A DNA stretch of 64,000 nucleotides, taken from contig CBDHCD010000003.1 of NCBI GenBank assembly GCA_965260995.1, forward strand, positions 2,170,001 to 2,234,000. The letters are read 5' to 3'. Positions 19,355 to 28,920 of the stretch are shown here, in pieces. Below the pieces are notes generated by a model. That model did not search any database. It saw nothing but the letters and a program-made list of their open reading frames with translations, and had not been told where the DNA came from. A program made the position numbers and the translations under genes. The stretch comes from JBBROS01 sp965260995. GTDB lineage: Bacteria; Pseudomonadota; Alphaproteobacteria; Acetobacterales; Acetobacteraceae. Position 1 is the stretch's first letter. Every line of letters starts with the position of its first letter.

Positions 19355-19990
19355 GTGAACAGCATCACCAAGCCGTCTGTCCCGCCGGGCCTGGCCGCGG
19401 ACGTGCCGACCCAGCAGGAGGCCGAGGCCGCCGTCCGCACCCTGTTGCGCCTGGCCGGCGACGACCCGGACCGCGAGGGCCTGCGCGACACGCCGCGCCG
19501 CGTGGTCAGCGCCTACCGTGAGCTGTTCGCCGGCTACGCGGTCGATCCGGTCTCCCTGCTCGAGCGCACCTTCGACGAGGTGCAGGGGTACGACGAGATG
19601 GTGCTGCTGCGCGACATCCGGCTGGAGAGCTACTGCGAGCATCATATGGCGCCGATCATCGGGCGTTGTCACATCGGCTACCTGCCGCGGAGCCGCGTGG
19701 TCGGCATCAGCAAGCTGGCGCGGCTGGTGGACGCCTACGCCAAGCGGCTGCAGATCCAGGAGCGGCTGACGGCGCAGATCGCTGACACCATCGACCAGGT
19801 GCTGCGGCCGCGCGGCGTCGCGGTGGTAATCGAGGCCGGGCACCAGTGCATGACGACGCGCGGCGTGCACAAAACGGGCGTCAGCATGGTGACGAGCCGG
19901 ATGCTGGGCGCGTTCCGCGATGACCCGACGACGCGGCGGGAGTTCCTGGACTTGATCGGGCAGCGTCGCGCGGGAGCGATGGACTCCTAG
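19355..19990 (+). CDS. folE: GTP cyclohydrolase I
   Basis: Type I GTP cyclohydrolase makes 7,8-dihydroneopterin triphosphate, the first step to folate and, via QueD, queuosine. Zinc ligands are in ESYCEHHMAPIIG and GHQCMTTRGVHKTG (Cys, His, Cys), with the GTP site IGYLPRSRVVGISKLARLV. I take the GTG at 19355 (211 residues), 9 bases after GAGGGG; a TTG at 19322 would add 11 residues. It may be in the metZ-apaG transcript. Confidence 0.95.
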   Translation: MNSITKPSVPPGLAADVPTQQEAEAAVRTLLRLAGDDPDREGLRDTPRRVVSAYRELFAGYAVDPVSLLERTFDEVQGYDEMVLLRDIRLESYCEHHMAPIIGRCHIGYLPRSRVVGISKLARLVDAYAKRLQIQERLTAQIADTIDQVLRPRGVAVVIEAGHQCMTTRGVHKTGVSMVTSRMLGAFRDDPTTRREFLDLIGQRRAGAMDS

Positions 19991-20096
19991 CCCGACTCGA
20001 CCCGGCCAAGCCGCTCGTGGTTGGCCCGGACCCGCTGGCGCAGCATCCGGGTCACGTCCGCGCCTTGCGAGACCTCTGAACCGGGCCGCGCCGGCG

Positions 20097-20645
20097 TCAC
20101 GGGCCGATCAGCCCGCGGACCTTGGCGATGGCCTCCGGGCTGGCCCAGGCGGCCGCGCCTTCCAGCCGGCCGCGCTCCACGCCCTCGGCGTCGATCAGCA
20201 GCGTGGTCGGGATGCCGCGCGCGCCCAGGGCGCGCGTCGCCGCCCCGGTCGGGTCCAGCACGACCGGCAACCGCTCGATGCCCTGCTTGGCGTAGAACGC
20301 CGCCACCGCCTCCGCGCCGCCCCGGTCGGACGATAGCGGCAGCACGGCGAAGCGCCTCGGGTCGAGCGCGCCGGCGAGGGCGTCGAGCGCCGGCATCTCG
20401 GCGACGCAGGGCACGCACCAGGTGGCCCACAGGTTGAGCACCACCCCGCGGCCGGCGTAGTCCGCGATCGTGCGCTCGGTGCCGTCGGCGAGGGTGATGC
20501 CGAAGGCGGGCAAAGGAGCGGCCGGCCCGGTTCGCAGCCGCCCGAGGTCGGCCAGGGTGCCGGCGGCGCGCGGTTTGCGCGCCAGCAAGGCCGAAGCTAG
20601 GGTCGCGCCGGCCGCGGCGAGCCCGCGTCGCGTGAGCAAGATCAT
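20097..20645 (-). CDS. TlpA-type thiol:disulfide oxidoreductase
   Basis: 182 residues. The N-terminus has an Arg pair before a hydrophobic segment (LTRRGLAAAGATLASALLA), like a Tat or Sec signal, followed by a thioredoxin domain with active site LWATWCVPCVAEMP and the cis-Pro ARGIPTTLLID. TlpA-type proteins keep cysteines reduced in the periplasm, for example during cytochrome assembly. It is divergent from argH with only 12 bases between start codons, an arrangement often seen in Alphaproteobacteria. Confidence 0.9.
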   Translation of the reverse strand: MILLTRRGLAAAGATLASALLARKPRAAGTLADLGRLRTGPAAPLPAFGITLADGTERTIADYAGRGVVLNLWATWCVPCVAEMPALDALAGALDPRRFAVLPLSSDRGGAEAVAAFYAKQGIERLPVVLDPTGAATRALGARGIPTTLLIDAEGVERGRLEGAAAWASPEAIAKVRGLIGP

Positions 20646-20657
20646 GGTGGGTCCCTG

Positions 20658-22076
20658 ATGACAGTGCTGCGTCCCGGTGACGACGGCCGCAACGTGGATG
20701 CGAACGCCCAATGGGGCGGGCGGTTCGCGAGCGGGCCGTCGGTGATCATGCAGGAGATCAACGCCTCCATCGGCTTCGACCGCGCCATGTGGCGGCAGGA
20801 CATCCGCGGCAGCCTGGCGCACGCGGCGATGCTGGCGCGGGCCGGCGTGATCGAGGCCGGGGACGAGGCGGCGATCCGGCGGGGGCTGGGGGAGATCGCC
20901 GCCGAGATCGAGGCCGGGCGGTTCCCGTTCGTCGACGACCTCGAGGACATCCACATGAACATCGAGGCCCGCCTCGTGGAGCGGGTCGGCGAGGCCGGCA
21001 AGCGGCTGCACACCGGGCGCAGCCGCAACGACCAGGTGGCGACCGACTTCCGCCTGTGGGTGCGTGACAGCATCGACGGGCTGGACGCCCAGGTGGCCGA
21101 CCTGATGCGGGCGTTGGCCGCGCGCGCCGCCGAGCACGCCGCCGACCCGATGCCGGGCTTCACCCACCTGCAAACGGCGCAGCCGGTGACGTTCGGCCAC
21201 CACCTGCTGGCCTACGTCGAGATGCTGGCGCGCGACCGCGGGCGGCTGGCGGACGCGCGGCGGAGGCTGAACGAGTGCCCGCTCGGCTCGGCGGCGCTGG
21301 CGGGGACGAGCTTCCCGATCGACCGGGAGATGACGGCGCGGGCGCTCGGGTTCGACCGGCCGGCCGCCAACTCGCTCGACGCGGTGTCGGACCGCGACTT
21401 CGCCATCGAGTTCCTGGGGGCGGCGGCGGTGTGCGCGATGCACCTGTCGCGGCTGGCCGAGGAGGTGATCATCTGGTGCAGCGCGCCGTTCGGCTTCGTG
21501 CGCCTGTCGGACGCGTTCACGACCGGCAGCAGCATCATGCCGCAGAAGCGCAACCCGGACGCGGCCGAGCTGGCCCGGGCCAAGACGGGCCGGGTCACGG
21601 GCGCGTTGGTCGCGTTGCTGACGGTGATGAAGGGCTTGCCGCTGGCCTACGCCAAGGACATGCAGGAGGACAAGGAGCCGGTGTTCGAGGCCGCCGCGGC
21701 GCTGAGCCTCAGCCTCGCCGCGATGGCCGGGATGGTGCGGGACATGACCCCCGACCTCGCGCGGATGCGGGCGATGGCGGGCAGCGGCTTCGCCACCGCG
21801 ACGGACCTGGCCGACTGGCTGGTGCGGGTGCCGCGGCTGCCGTTCCGCACGGCGCACCACGTCACCGGGCGGCTGGTGGCGCGGGCCGAGGCGCGCGGGG
21901 TGGCGCTGTCGGAGCTGACGCTCGACGAGATGCGGGCGGAGGAGCCGGGGATCACCGCGGCGGTGTTCGAGGTGCTGACGGTGGACGCGTCGGTGGCCAG
22001 CCGGACCAGCTACGGCGGCACCGCCCCGGCCAACGTCGCCGCCCAGGCGCGGCGGTGGCAGGAGGGCCTGGCGTGA
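20658..22076 (+). CDS. argH: Argininosuccinate lyase
   Basis: ArgH splits argininosuccinate to arginine and fumarate, the last arginine step. The 472-residue product has WGGRFASGPS near the start, HTGRSRNDQVATDFRLW, and the fumarase/aspartase signature GSSIMPQKRNPD. The ATG at 20658 lies 12 bases from the tlpA start; a GTG at 20694 is an alternative and would give a more usual N-terminus (VDANAQWGGRF). The stop overlaps the start of the small lipoprotein gene. Confidence 0.96.
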   Translation: MTVLRPGDDGRNVDANAQWGGRFASGPSVIMQEINASIGFDRAMWRQDIRGSLAHAAMLARAGVIEAGDEAAIRRGLGEIAAEIEAGRFPFVDDLEDIHMNIEARLVERVGEAGKRLHTGRSRNDQVATDFRLWVRDSIDGLDAQVADLMRALAARAAEHAADPMPGFTHLQTAQPVTFGHHLLAYVEMLARDRGRLADARRRLNECPLGSAALAGTSFPIDREMTARALGFDRPAANSLDAVSDRDFAIEFLGAAAVCAMHLSRLAEEVIIWCSAPFGFVRLSDAFTTGSSIMPQKRNPDAAELARAKTGRVTGALVALLTVMKGLPLAYAKDMQEDKEPVFEAAAALSLSLAAMAGMVRDMTPDLARMRAMAGSGFATATDLADWLVRVPRLPFRTAHHVTGRLVARAEARGVALSELTLDEMRAEEPGITAAVFEVLTVDASVASRTSYGGTAPANVAAQARRWQEGLA

Positions 22077-22204
22077 GGATCGGGGTTTGGGCCGGGCTGG
22101 CGCTGGCGCTGGCGCTGCTGGCGGGGTGCGGCAAGAAGGGTGCGCCGTCCGCCCCCGGGCCGTCGGACGAGATCACCTTCCCCCGGACCTACCCGACGCG
22201 GTGA
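22073..22204 (+). CDS. lptM: Small lipoprotein, LptM-like
   Basis: 43 residues from GTG 22073, which overlaps the argH stop as GTGA. A short signal (VWAGLALALALLAGC) ends in a lipobox LLAGC, and the mature part begins CGKKGAP, matching the Cys-Gly-x-Lys-Gly start of LptM/YifL lipoproteins. LptM in E. coli helps the LPS translocon LptDE mature. The order argH-lptM-lysA is common in Alphaproteobacteria, which supports the call. Too short for most gene finders. Confidence 0.75.
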   Translation: MRIGVWAGLALALALLAGCGKKGAPSAPGPSDEITFPRTYPTR

Positions 22205-22270
22205 GGCGGCGATGATCGGCATGACAGGAATCGCCATGACAGGGCGGGGGCGGCCTCGTACAACCGCCCC

Positions 22271-23617
22271 ATGTCCGCAGCCGCCCTCGCGCCCGACCCC
22301 GGCCTGACCACCGCCGACCCGACCACCGCCGAGCTGATCGCGGCCCGGCCGCACCTGTCGCTGCACGCGATGGACGGCCTGCTGATGGAGGGCGTGCCGC
22401 TGCGTGCCGTCGCCGACGCCGTGGGCACGCCCGCCTGGGTGATCTCGGCCGGCCACGTCCGCGGCCGGCTCAGGGCGTTGCGGGCGGCGCTGGACGGGGC
22501 CGGGCTCGACGCGGGCATCCACTACGCGGTCAAGGCCAACGACCACCTGGCGGTGCTGCGGCTGGTCGCCGCCGCGGGCGGCGGGGCCGACGTGGTCAGC
22601 GGCGGCGAGCTGAAGCGGGCGCTGCTGGCCGGCGTCGCCGCGGAGCGGGTCGTGTTCTCGGGCGTCGGCAAGGCGGAATGGGAGCTGCGCCTGGCGTTGG
22701 AGGCCGGGGCCGGGCAGATCAACGTGGAAAGCGCCGAGGAGCTGGCGATGCTGTCCGCCCTCGCGGCCGGCATGGGCCGGGTGGCGCGGGTGGCGCTGCG
22801 CGTCAACCCGGACGTCGACGCGGGGACGCACGCCAAGATCACGACCGGCAAGGCGGAGAACAAGTTCGGCGTCGCCTTCGATGCGGCGCACGCGCTCTAC
22901 GCCGCCGCCGCCGGGCTGCCGGGGATCGAGCCGGTGGGGCTGGCGGTCCACATCGGCAGCCAGATCCTGTCGTTGACGCCCTATCGCGCCGCCTTCGCCC
23001 GCACGGCCGAGCTGGTGCGTGCGCTGCGCGCTTCGGGCCAGCGCGTCCGCACCGTCGATTGCGGCGGCGGCCTCGGCATCGGCTACCGCAACGAGCCCGC
23101 GCCCGGCCCGGCGGCCCTGGCCGGGGCCATCGCCGCCGCGTTCGGCGGCATGGGGCTGCGGGTGGCGGTGGAGCCCGGGCGTTGGCTGGTCGGCCAGGCC
23201 GGGGTGCTGCTGGCCGCCGTGCTGCTGCAGAAGCGGACGGCGGGGCGTCGCTTCGTGGTGCTGGACGCGGCGATGAACGACCTGCTGCGCCCGGCGATCT
23301 ACGACGCCTGGCACGGCATCGTCCCGGTGGGCGCGGCGGACGCGGTGGCGGCGCCCTCCCTGGCGGACGTGGTCGGCCCGGTGTGCGAGAGCGGGGACAC
23401 GTTCGCGCGCGGCCGGCTGCTGCCGCCGCTCGCGCCGCATGCGCGCGTGGCAATCCTCGACGCGGGCGCTTATGGTTCGGTGATGAGCTCCACCTACAAC
23501 GCGCGGCCGTTGGCGGCCGAGGCCATGATCGACGGCGACCGCTGGGAGGTGATCCGCCCGCGCCAGCCGATCGAAGCGTTGTGGGCCGGGGAACGCGTCC
23601 CGGATTGGCTCGGATGA
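22271..23617 (+). CDS. lysA: Diaminopimelate decarboxylase
   Basis: LysA decarboxylates meso-diaminopimelate to lysine, the last lysine step. 448 residues; PLP lysine K88 in HYAVKAN, the HIGSQI block, VDCGGGLGIGY (PLP phosphate loop), and CESGDTFARGR with the catalytic Cys that binds substrate. The C-terminus carries DAGAYGSVMSSTYNARPLAAE. The stop overlaps the next start as ATGA, so lysA and the TIGR02302 gene are translationally coupled. Confidence 0.96.
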   Translation: MSAAALAPDPGLTTADPTTAELIAARPHLSLHAMDGLLMEGVPLRAVADAVGTPAWVISAGHVRGRLRALRAALDGAGLDAGIHYAVKANDHLAVLRLVAAAGGGADVVSGGELKRALLAGVAAERVVFSGVGKAEWELRLALEAGAGQINVESAEELAMLSALAAGMGRVARVALRVNPDVDAGTHAKITTGKAENKFGVAFDAAHALYAAAAGLPGIEPVGLAVHIGSQILSLTPYRAAFARTAELVRALRASGQRVRTVDCGGGLGIGYRNEPAPGPAALAGAIAAAFGGMGLRVAVEPGRWLVGQAGVLLAAVLLQKRTAGRRFVVLDAAMNDLLRPAIYDAWHGIVPVGAADAVAAPSLADVVGPVCESGDTFARGRLLPPLAPHARVAILDAGAYGSVMSSTYNARPLAAEAMIDGDRWEVIRPRQPIEALWAGERVPDWLG

Positions 23618-26340
23618 CCGCTCGGACGACACCTCGAATGACCTCGGGGCAGCCGCCCGGCCGCGCGCCGGAGCACGCGTCCGTTCCCGTGCCCAGGAGC
23701 CTCGCGCTCAAGCGCGCGGCGGCGCGGGCGGCGCTGTGGTTCGAGCAGCTCTGGCCGGCGGCGTGGCCGGCGCTCGGCGTGCTCGGGACCTACGCCGCCC
23801 TCGCGCTGCTGGACGCGCCGGCCCTGCTGCCGCCCTGGCCGCGGCTGCTGCTGCCGGTCCTGGTGCTGGCGTTGGCGGCCGGCCTGCTGTGGCGCGGGCT
23901 GCGCCGGGTGGCGCGGCCGAGCGACGACGCGGCGGACCGGCGGCTGGAACGCGCCACGGGCCTGCGCCATCGCCCGCTGTCGGCGTTGCAGGACCGGCCC
24001 GCGGCGGCGACCGCGGAGGCCGGCGCGGTGTGGCGGGTGCATCAGGAGCGGTTGCGCCGCCAGGTCAGGCGGCTCCGGGTGGGCCGGCCCCGGCCTGGCC
24101 TCGCGGCGCGCGACCTTCGGGCGTCGCGCGCCTTCGTGCTGGTGGCCTTGGCGGCGGCGCTCGTGGTCGCCGGGCCGGACGCGCCGGGGCGGTTGCTCGC
24201 GGCGGTGCTGCCGCCGGTGCCGAGCGGCCCGGCCGCGCCGGGCACCGTGGTGCAGGCCTGGTCCACCCCGCCCGCCTACACCGGCCTGCCGCCGCAGTTC
24301 CTCCAACCCGGCGCGGCAGCGGTGTCGGTGCCGGCCGGCTCGCACCTCACCGTCAGCGTCACCGGCGGGCGCGGGACGCCGAGCCTGGCGCTGGACAGCG
24401 ACGCCAGCGAACTGCACGCGCTCGACGCGAAAAGCTGGCAGGGCGAGCGCGACCTCGCCGGCTCGGGCCGCCTCGCCGTGCGCCGCGGCGGGCAGGAGCT
24501 GGCGAGATGGGCGCTGACCGTCATCCCCGACCAGCCGCCGACCGTGGTCTTCGAGGAGCCGCCGGGACCCGCGCTCTCGGCCGGGCGCGCGAGCAACCGC
24601 GTTCGCCTGGCCTGGCGGGCGGAAGACGATTACGGCGTCGTCGCCGTCGGGGCGGAACTTCGTCTGAGCGAACGCCCGGACGCCGCGCCGCTGACGCTGG
24701 ATGCCCCTTTGGGCGGCAGCCCGAAGCAGCCGCGCGGGGCTTTCGTGCAGGACCTGACGGCGCACCCGTGGGCGGGCTTGGCCGTGACGGCGCGGGTGGT
24801 CGCCAAGGACGCCGCCGGGCAGACCGGGACCAGCGCGGAGGCGGCCATCGCCTTGCCCGAGCGCGCGTTCCGCAATCCCGTGGCGCGGGCGGTGATCGCG
24901 GTCCGCAAGCAGCTCAGCCTGACGCCGGATGACCGGCAGCCGGCCCGCCGGGCGCTGGACGGCATCGCCGACCGGCCCGACCTGTTCGACAACAGCTACG
25001 GCGTCGCGCTCAACCTCCGCTCGCTCGCGTTCCTGATCGGGCGCGGGCGTGGGCAGGAGGCGGTGGACGAGGCGCAAGCCCGCATGTGGCAACTGGCTTT
25101 GGCGCTGGAGGAAGGCGAGGCGGAGCGCACGGCCCGGGCGCTGGACGCCGCCCGCCAGGCGGAGCGCGACGCCGTTGACGCGGCCCGGCAGGATCCGGCC
25201 GACGCGGCCAAGCAGGCGGAGCTCGAGCGCCGCACCCAGGAGTTGCGCGACGCGATCCAGCGCCACCTCGAAGCCTTGGCCGAGCAGGCGCGTCGCGACG
25301 GCACCGAGCTGCCGTTCGACCAGGCCGCGCCGGAGATGAACGCGCGCGACCTCGACCAAATGGCCAAGGATGTCCAGGAGGCGGCGCGGCAGGGCAAGAT
25401 GGACCAGGCCCGCGACAAGCTCGCCGACTTGGAGAAGCTGTTGCAGCAACTCCAGAACGCTCGCCCGGAGCACGGCGAAGAGCGCGAGAAGCGCAACGCC
25501 GAGAAGCGCAAGCAGGGGCAGGAGCAGGTCGATGCGCTGCAGGACATCGTGCGCCGGGAAGGCGGCTTGCTGGACCGCAGCAAGGCCCGGCAGGACGCCG
25601 CCGCGGCCGAGGCGCGCCGCGTGCCCCCAGCCCCACCTGCCACCCCGCCCGCCACCCCGCCCGCCACCCCGCCCTCGCCCGGGCAGGCCGCGCCGAGCGC
25701 CACTCCGGAGGCCCAGGCGCAAGAGCAGCGCGACGCCGACCAGCGCTCGCAGAAGGCGCTGCGCCGCGCGTTGGGCGAGCTGATGCAGCGGTTCGGCGAC
25801 TTGACCGGCAAGGTTCCTCCCCCGCTCGGCGAGGCCGACGTGGCCATGCGCGAGGCCGGGCAGGCGATGGCGCAGGCGCAGGACGGCGCGGCCGGGGCGG
25901 CGCAGCAACGCGCGATCGAGGCGCTGCAGAAAGGCGGCCAGGCGATGGGCCAGCAGATGGCGCAGCAATTCGGCCGCGGCGACCAGCAGCAAGGCCAAGG
26001 CGAGGAAGGCCAGGACGGGCAGGAAGGCCAGCAGGGCCAGGCCGGCGACGGCACGGACGGTTCCGACGGCAACGGCCGCGGCGACGGCCTCACCAACGGC
26101 ACCCGGCCCGGCCGGCAGCAACGCACCGGCCGACGCCAGGAAGGGCCGCTCGACCCGCTCGGCCGGTCGTCCCAACAAGGCTCCGGCGGCAACGAGGAAA
26201 GCGACAGCACCAAGGTGCCCGGCCAGCGCGAGTTGGCGCGAACCCAGGCGCTGCAGGACGAGCTGCGCCGCCGCGGTGCGGAGCGGAGCCGGCCTAAGCC
26301 GGAACTGGACTACATCGACCGCCTGCTCAAGCCTTTCTGA
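23614..26340 (+). CDS. TIGR02302 family membrane protein (DUF4175)
   Basis: 908 residues, family known from Alphaproteobacteria and usually next to lysA. Two N-terminal membrane segments (LGVLGTYAALALLDAPALL and PRLLLPVLVLALAAGLLWRG), a third near 170-185 (FVLVALAAALVVAG), then a beta-rich periplasmic part and a long charged, Gln/Glu-rich helical C-terminal half (about 480-830). This ends in Gln/Gly-rich low complexity and the conserved RRRGAERSRPKPELDYIDRLL. A Pro/Ala run (PPATPPATPPATPP) sits near 672. Function unknown; an envelope role is likely. Its stop abuts the convergent response-regulator stop. Confidence 0.9.
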   Translation: MTARTTPRMTSGQPPGRAPEHASVPVPRSLALKRAAARAALWFEQLWPAAWPALGVLGTYAALALLDAPALLPPWPRLLLPVLVLALAAGLLWRGLRRVARPSDDAADRRLERATGLRHRPLSALQDRPAAATAEAGAVWRVHQERLRRQVRRLRVGRPRPGLAARDLRASRAFVLVALAAALVVAGPDAPGRLLAAVLPPVPSGPAAPGTVVQAWSTPPAYTGLPPQFLQPGAAAVSVPAGSHLTVSVTGGRGTPSLALDSDASELHALDAKSWQGERDLAGSGRLAVRRGGQELARWALTVIPDQPPTVVFEEPPGPALSAGRASNRVRLAWRAEDDYGVVAVGAELRLSERPDAAPLTLDAPLGGSPKQPRGAFVQDLTAHPWAGLAVTARVVAKDAAGQTGTSAEAAIALPERAFRNPVARAVIAVRKQLSLTPDDRQPARRALDGIADRPDLFDNSYGVALNLRSLAFLIGRGRGQEAVDEAQARMWQLALALEEGEAERTARALDAARQAERDAVDAARQDPADAAKQAELERRTQELRDAIQRHLEALAEQARRDGTELPFDQAAPEMNARDLDQMAKDVQEAARQGKMDQARDKLADLEKLLQQLQNARPEHGEEREKRNAEKRKQGQEQVDALQDIVRREGGLLDRSKARQDAAAAEARRVPPAPPATPPATPPATPPSPGQAAPSATPEAQAQEQRDADQRSQKALRRALGELMQRFGDLTGKVPPPLGEADVAMREAGQAMAQAQDGAAGAAQQRAIEALQKGGQAMGQQMAQQFGRGDQQQGQGEEGQDGQEGQQGQAGDGTDGSDGNGRGDGLTNGTRPGRQQRTGRRQEGPLDPLGRSSQQGSGGNEESDSTKVPGQRELARTQALQDELRRRGAERSRPKPELDYIDRLLKPF

Positions 26341-26718
26341 TCAGCAGCGCGGGTCCGGCAAGGCGACCAACAAGCCGACCGTCCGGACGAGTTGCGCCGG
26401 GCCGTAGGGTTTGGGCAGGACGGTGTAGCCCTCCGACCGCATCGAGGGCGCGGCGAGCACGTCCGGACGCCCGGTGGCCAGCACGACCGGGATGTCGCCG
26501 CTGTGCTTCCGGATCGCCGCCGCGATGTCGAGCCCGGTGCCCCTGCCGGGCATGTGCAGGTCGCTGACCAGGGCGGAGAAGGAGTTGGGCCGCCGCCCGA
26601 TCAGCTCGATCGCCTCGTCCGCGTTGCCGGCGGTCATCACGTCGTAGCCGGCGTCGCGCAGGCTCTCGGCCATGAACTCCAGGATGACGGCCTCGTCTTC
26701 GACCAGTAAGATGCACAT
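26341..26718 (-). CDS. Single-domain response regulator (receiver)
   Basis: 125 residues: CILLVEDEAVILEF with the acidic pair, the phospho-acceptor D53 in LVSDLHMPGRG, T in VLATGRPDV and K103 in LPKPYGP. There is no output domain and no kinase gene nearby, so it probably signals through a partner encoded elsewhere, as in CheY-like or hybrid-kinase relays. The ATG at 26718 gives a typical start; the frame is open 28 codons further. Confidence 0.85.
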   Translation of the reverse strand: MCILLVEDEAVILEFMAESLRDAGYDVMTAGNADEAIELIGRRPNSFSALVSDLHMPGRGTGLDIAAAIRKHSGDIPVVLATGRPDVLAAPSMRSEGYTVLPKPYGPAQLVRTVGLLVALPDPRC

Positions 26719-26837
26719 GGGTGTCGCCCGGTATGAAGCCTGAGCTGTGAACTCCACTGTTAATTCAGCGTGTCGGCAATCGTTGCTCCGGGGCGACGAC
26801 ACAGGTGTGCGAGCGTGAGCGGGATGGGAGGCGCGTG

Positions 26838-28556
26838 ATGGCGACGGGGCTGCGCAAGGGGCTGACCAGCTACGGTGACGACGGGTTCAGCCTGTTCCTG
26901 CGCCGGGCCTTCATCAAGGCGATGGGCTACTCGGACGACGCGCTGTCGCGGCCGATCGTCGGCGTGGTGGACACGTCGAGCGGCTACAACGCCTGCCACG
27001 GCAACGTGCCGCAGTTGGTGGAGGCGGTGAAGCGGGGCGTGATGCTGGCGGGCGGGCTGCCGATGCCGTTCCCGACCGTGTCGATCCACGAGTCGTTCGC
27101 GCACCCGACGAGCATGTTCCTGCGCAACCTGCAGGCGATGGACACGGAGGAGATGTGCCGGGCGCAGCCGATGGACGCGGTCGTGATGATCGGCGGCTGT
27201 GACAAGACGGTGCCGGCGCAGTTGATGGCGGCGGCCAGCCTCGACCTGCCCAGCGTGATCCTGGTCACGGGGCCGATGCTGGTCGGGCACTACCAGGGCG
27301 AGGTGCTCGGCGCCTGCACGGACTGCCGCCGGTTCTGGGCCAGGCACCGGGCGGGCGAGCTGGACGAGGCGGAGATGGACGCCGTCAACGGCCGGCTGGC
27401 GCCGACGCCGGGCACCTGCATGGTGATGGGCACGGCGAGCACGATGGCGTGCGTGGCCGAGGCGTTGGGCATGGCCCTGCCCGGCTCGGCGGCGATCCCG
27501 GCGACGCACGCGGACCGCATCCGTTGCGCCGAGCAGTCGGGGGCGGCGGCGGTGCGGGCCATCGGGCGGGCGGAGTGCCTGCCGTCCGCGGTGCTGACCA
27601 GGGCGGCGTTCCGCAACGCCCAGGTGGTGTTGCAAGCCATCGGCGGCTCGACCAACGGGCTGATCCACCTATCGGCCATCGCCGGGCGGCGGGGCTTCCG
27701 GCTGGACCTGGACGAGTACGACCGCCTGGGCCGGGGCGTGCCGGTGCTGATCGACCTCAAGCCGACCGGGGATCATTACATGGAGCACTTCCACTGGGCG
27801 GGCGGCGTGCCGCGGTTGATGCGAGAGCTAAAGCCGTTGCTGGACACGGCCGCGCGGTCGGTCGGCGGCGGCACGTTGGCGGACGCGATCGAGGCGGCGG
27901 AGGAGGTGCCGGGGCAGACGGTGATTCGGAGTTCGGCTGATCCGGTGTTTCCGGTCGGCGGCATGGCGGTGCTGCGCGGCAACCTCGCGCCGCGGGGGGC
28001 GGTGATCAAGCACGGGGCGGCCTCGCCCGGCCTGTTGCAGCACACGGGCCGGGCGGTGGTGTTCGACGGGGTGGACGACATGGCGGCGCGCCTCGACGAC
28101 CCGGCGCTCGATGTGGCCGCCGATGACGTGCTGGTGCTGCGCTACGCCGGGCCGAAGGGTGCACCGGGAATGCCGGAGGCGGGTTACCTGCCGATCCCGA
28201 AGACGCTGGCGCGGGCGGGCGTCAAAGACATGGTGCGGATCTCCGACGCGCGGATGAGCGGCACGGCGTTCGGCACCATCGTGCTGCACATGACGCCGGA
28301 GGCGCAGGAGGGCGGGCCGCTGGCGCTGGTGCGGGACGGGGACTTGGTGCGGCTGGACACGGAGGGGCGGCGGATCGATCTGCTGGTGGACGAGGGGGAG
28401 TTGGCGCGGCGGCGGGCGGAGTGGCGTGCGCCGGCGGGGCCGAATGGGGCAGAACGGGGATACTTGAACTTGTATTTGCAGAGTGTTTTGCAGGCGGATA
28501 AGGGGTGTGATTTTGATTTCTTGGTGACAGGAGAGAGTGAGAACAACACCATCTGA
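26838..28556 (+). CDS. IlvD/Edd family dehydratase (sugar-acid type likely)
   Basis: 572 residues from ATG 26838, after GGGAGG. Family features: GVVDTSSGYNACHGN, HESFAHPTSMFLRN, GGCDKTVPAQLMAA (cluster Cys), GEVLGACTDC and PTPGTCMVMGTASTM. The C-terminal end (GYLNLYLQSVLQADKGCDFDF) resembles L-arabonate/D-xylonate-type dehydratases rather than branched-chain IlvD, so a sugar-acid substrate is inferred; dihydroxyacid dehydratase remains possible. The last 100 bases are visibly less GC-rich than the rest (TTG, TTT, GAT and AAT codons), at the edge of the low-GC patch that follows. Confidence 0.82.
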   Translation: MATGLRKGLTSYGDDGFSLFLRRAFIKAMGYSDDALSRPIVGVVDTSSGYNACHGNVPQLVEAVKRGVMLAGGLPMPFPTVSIHESFAHPTSMFLRNLQAMDTEEMCRAQPMDAVVMIGGCDKTVPAQLMAAASLDLPSVILVTGPMLVGHYQGEVLGACTDCRRFWARHRAGELDEAEMDAVNGRLAPTPGTCMVMGTASTMACVAEALGMALPGSAAIPATHADRIRCAEQSGAAAVRAIGRAECLPSAVLTRAAFRNAQVVLQAIGGSTNGLIHLSAIAGRRGFRLDLDEYDRLGRGVPVLIDLKPTGDHYMEHFHWAGGVPRLMRELKPLLDTAARSVGGGTLADAIEAAEEVPGQTVIRSSADPVFPVGGMAVLRGNLAPRGAVIKHGAASPGLLQHTGRAVVFDGVDDMAARLDDPALDVAADDVLVLRYAGPKGAPGMPEAGYLPIPKTLARAGVKDMVRISDARMSGTAFGTIVLHMTPEAQEGGPLALVRDGDLVRLDTEGRRIDLLVDEGELARRRAEWRAPAGPNGAERGYLNLYLQSVLQADKGCDFDFLVTGESENNTI

Positions 28557-28910
28557 TATCAGCTATTTACGAACAGATAAGTGTCAAGATCATGTTGGCT
28601 TGGCTGCGGGTCAACGCAGTGTGCATGTCGGTCAGCCCGCAGATCGCCTGACAACTGGAGGTATTTTGCTCAGCTACGCGTATAGGACAACAACAACATA
28701 GAAGTCGCGTCCGATCTTTGTTACTGTCACGCTCTGTTTGGAATTCGTCTCTTCAGGATGGAAAACTAAGTACATTTGTGGGCTGGACATTTCTACACTT
28801 AGTTTTGCTTTTTTCATCCATTCCACCGAGCGTTGCGCTGGCGCCATGATGATTTCGCCACTCGGGTCATAAACAAGGGTTTTGAATATCCTGACAACGC
28901 CTGCGCCACC

Positions 28911-28920
28911 CGTTTCCGCC
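28911..28920. repeat. Target-site duplication, left copy (10 bp)
   Basis: CGTTTCCGCC directly outside the left end of the insertion sequence; identical copy at 30121-30130. Confidence 0.9.

Noticed and set aside
23494..26178. 894-residue minus-strand frame over the TIGR02302 gene
   Set aside because: Shadow frame; the plus-strand protein has membrane helices and known family blocks.
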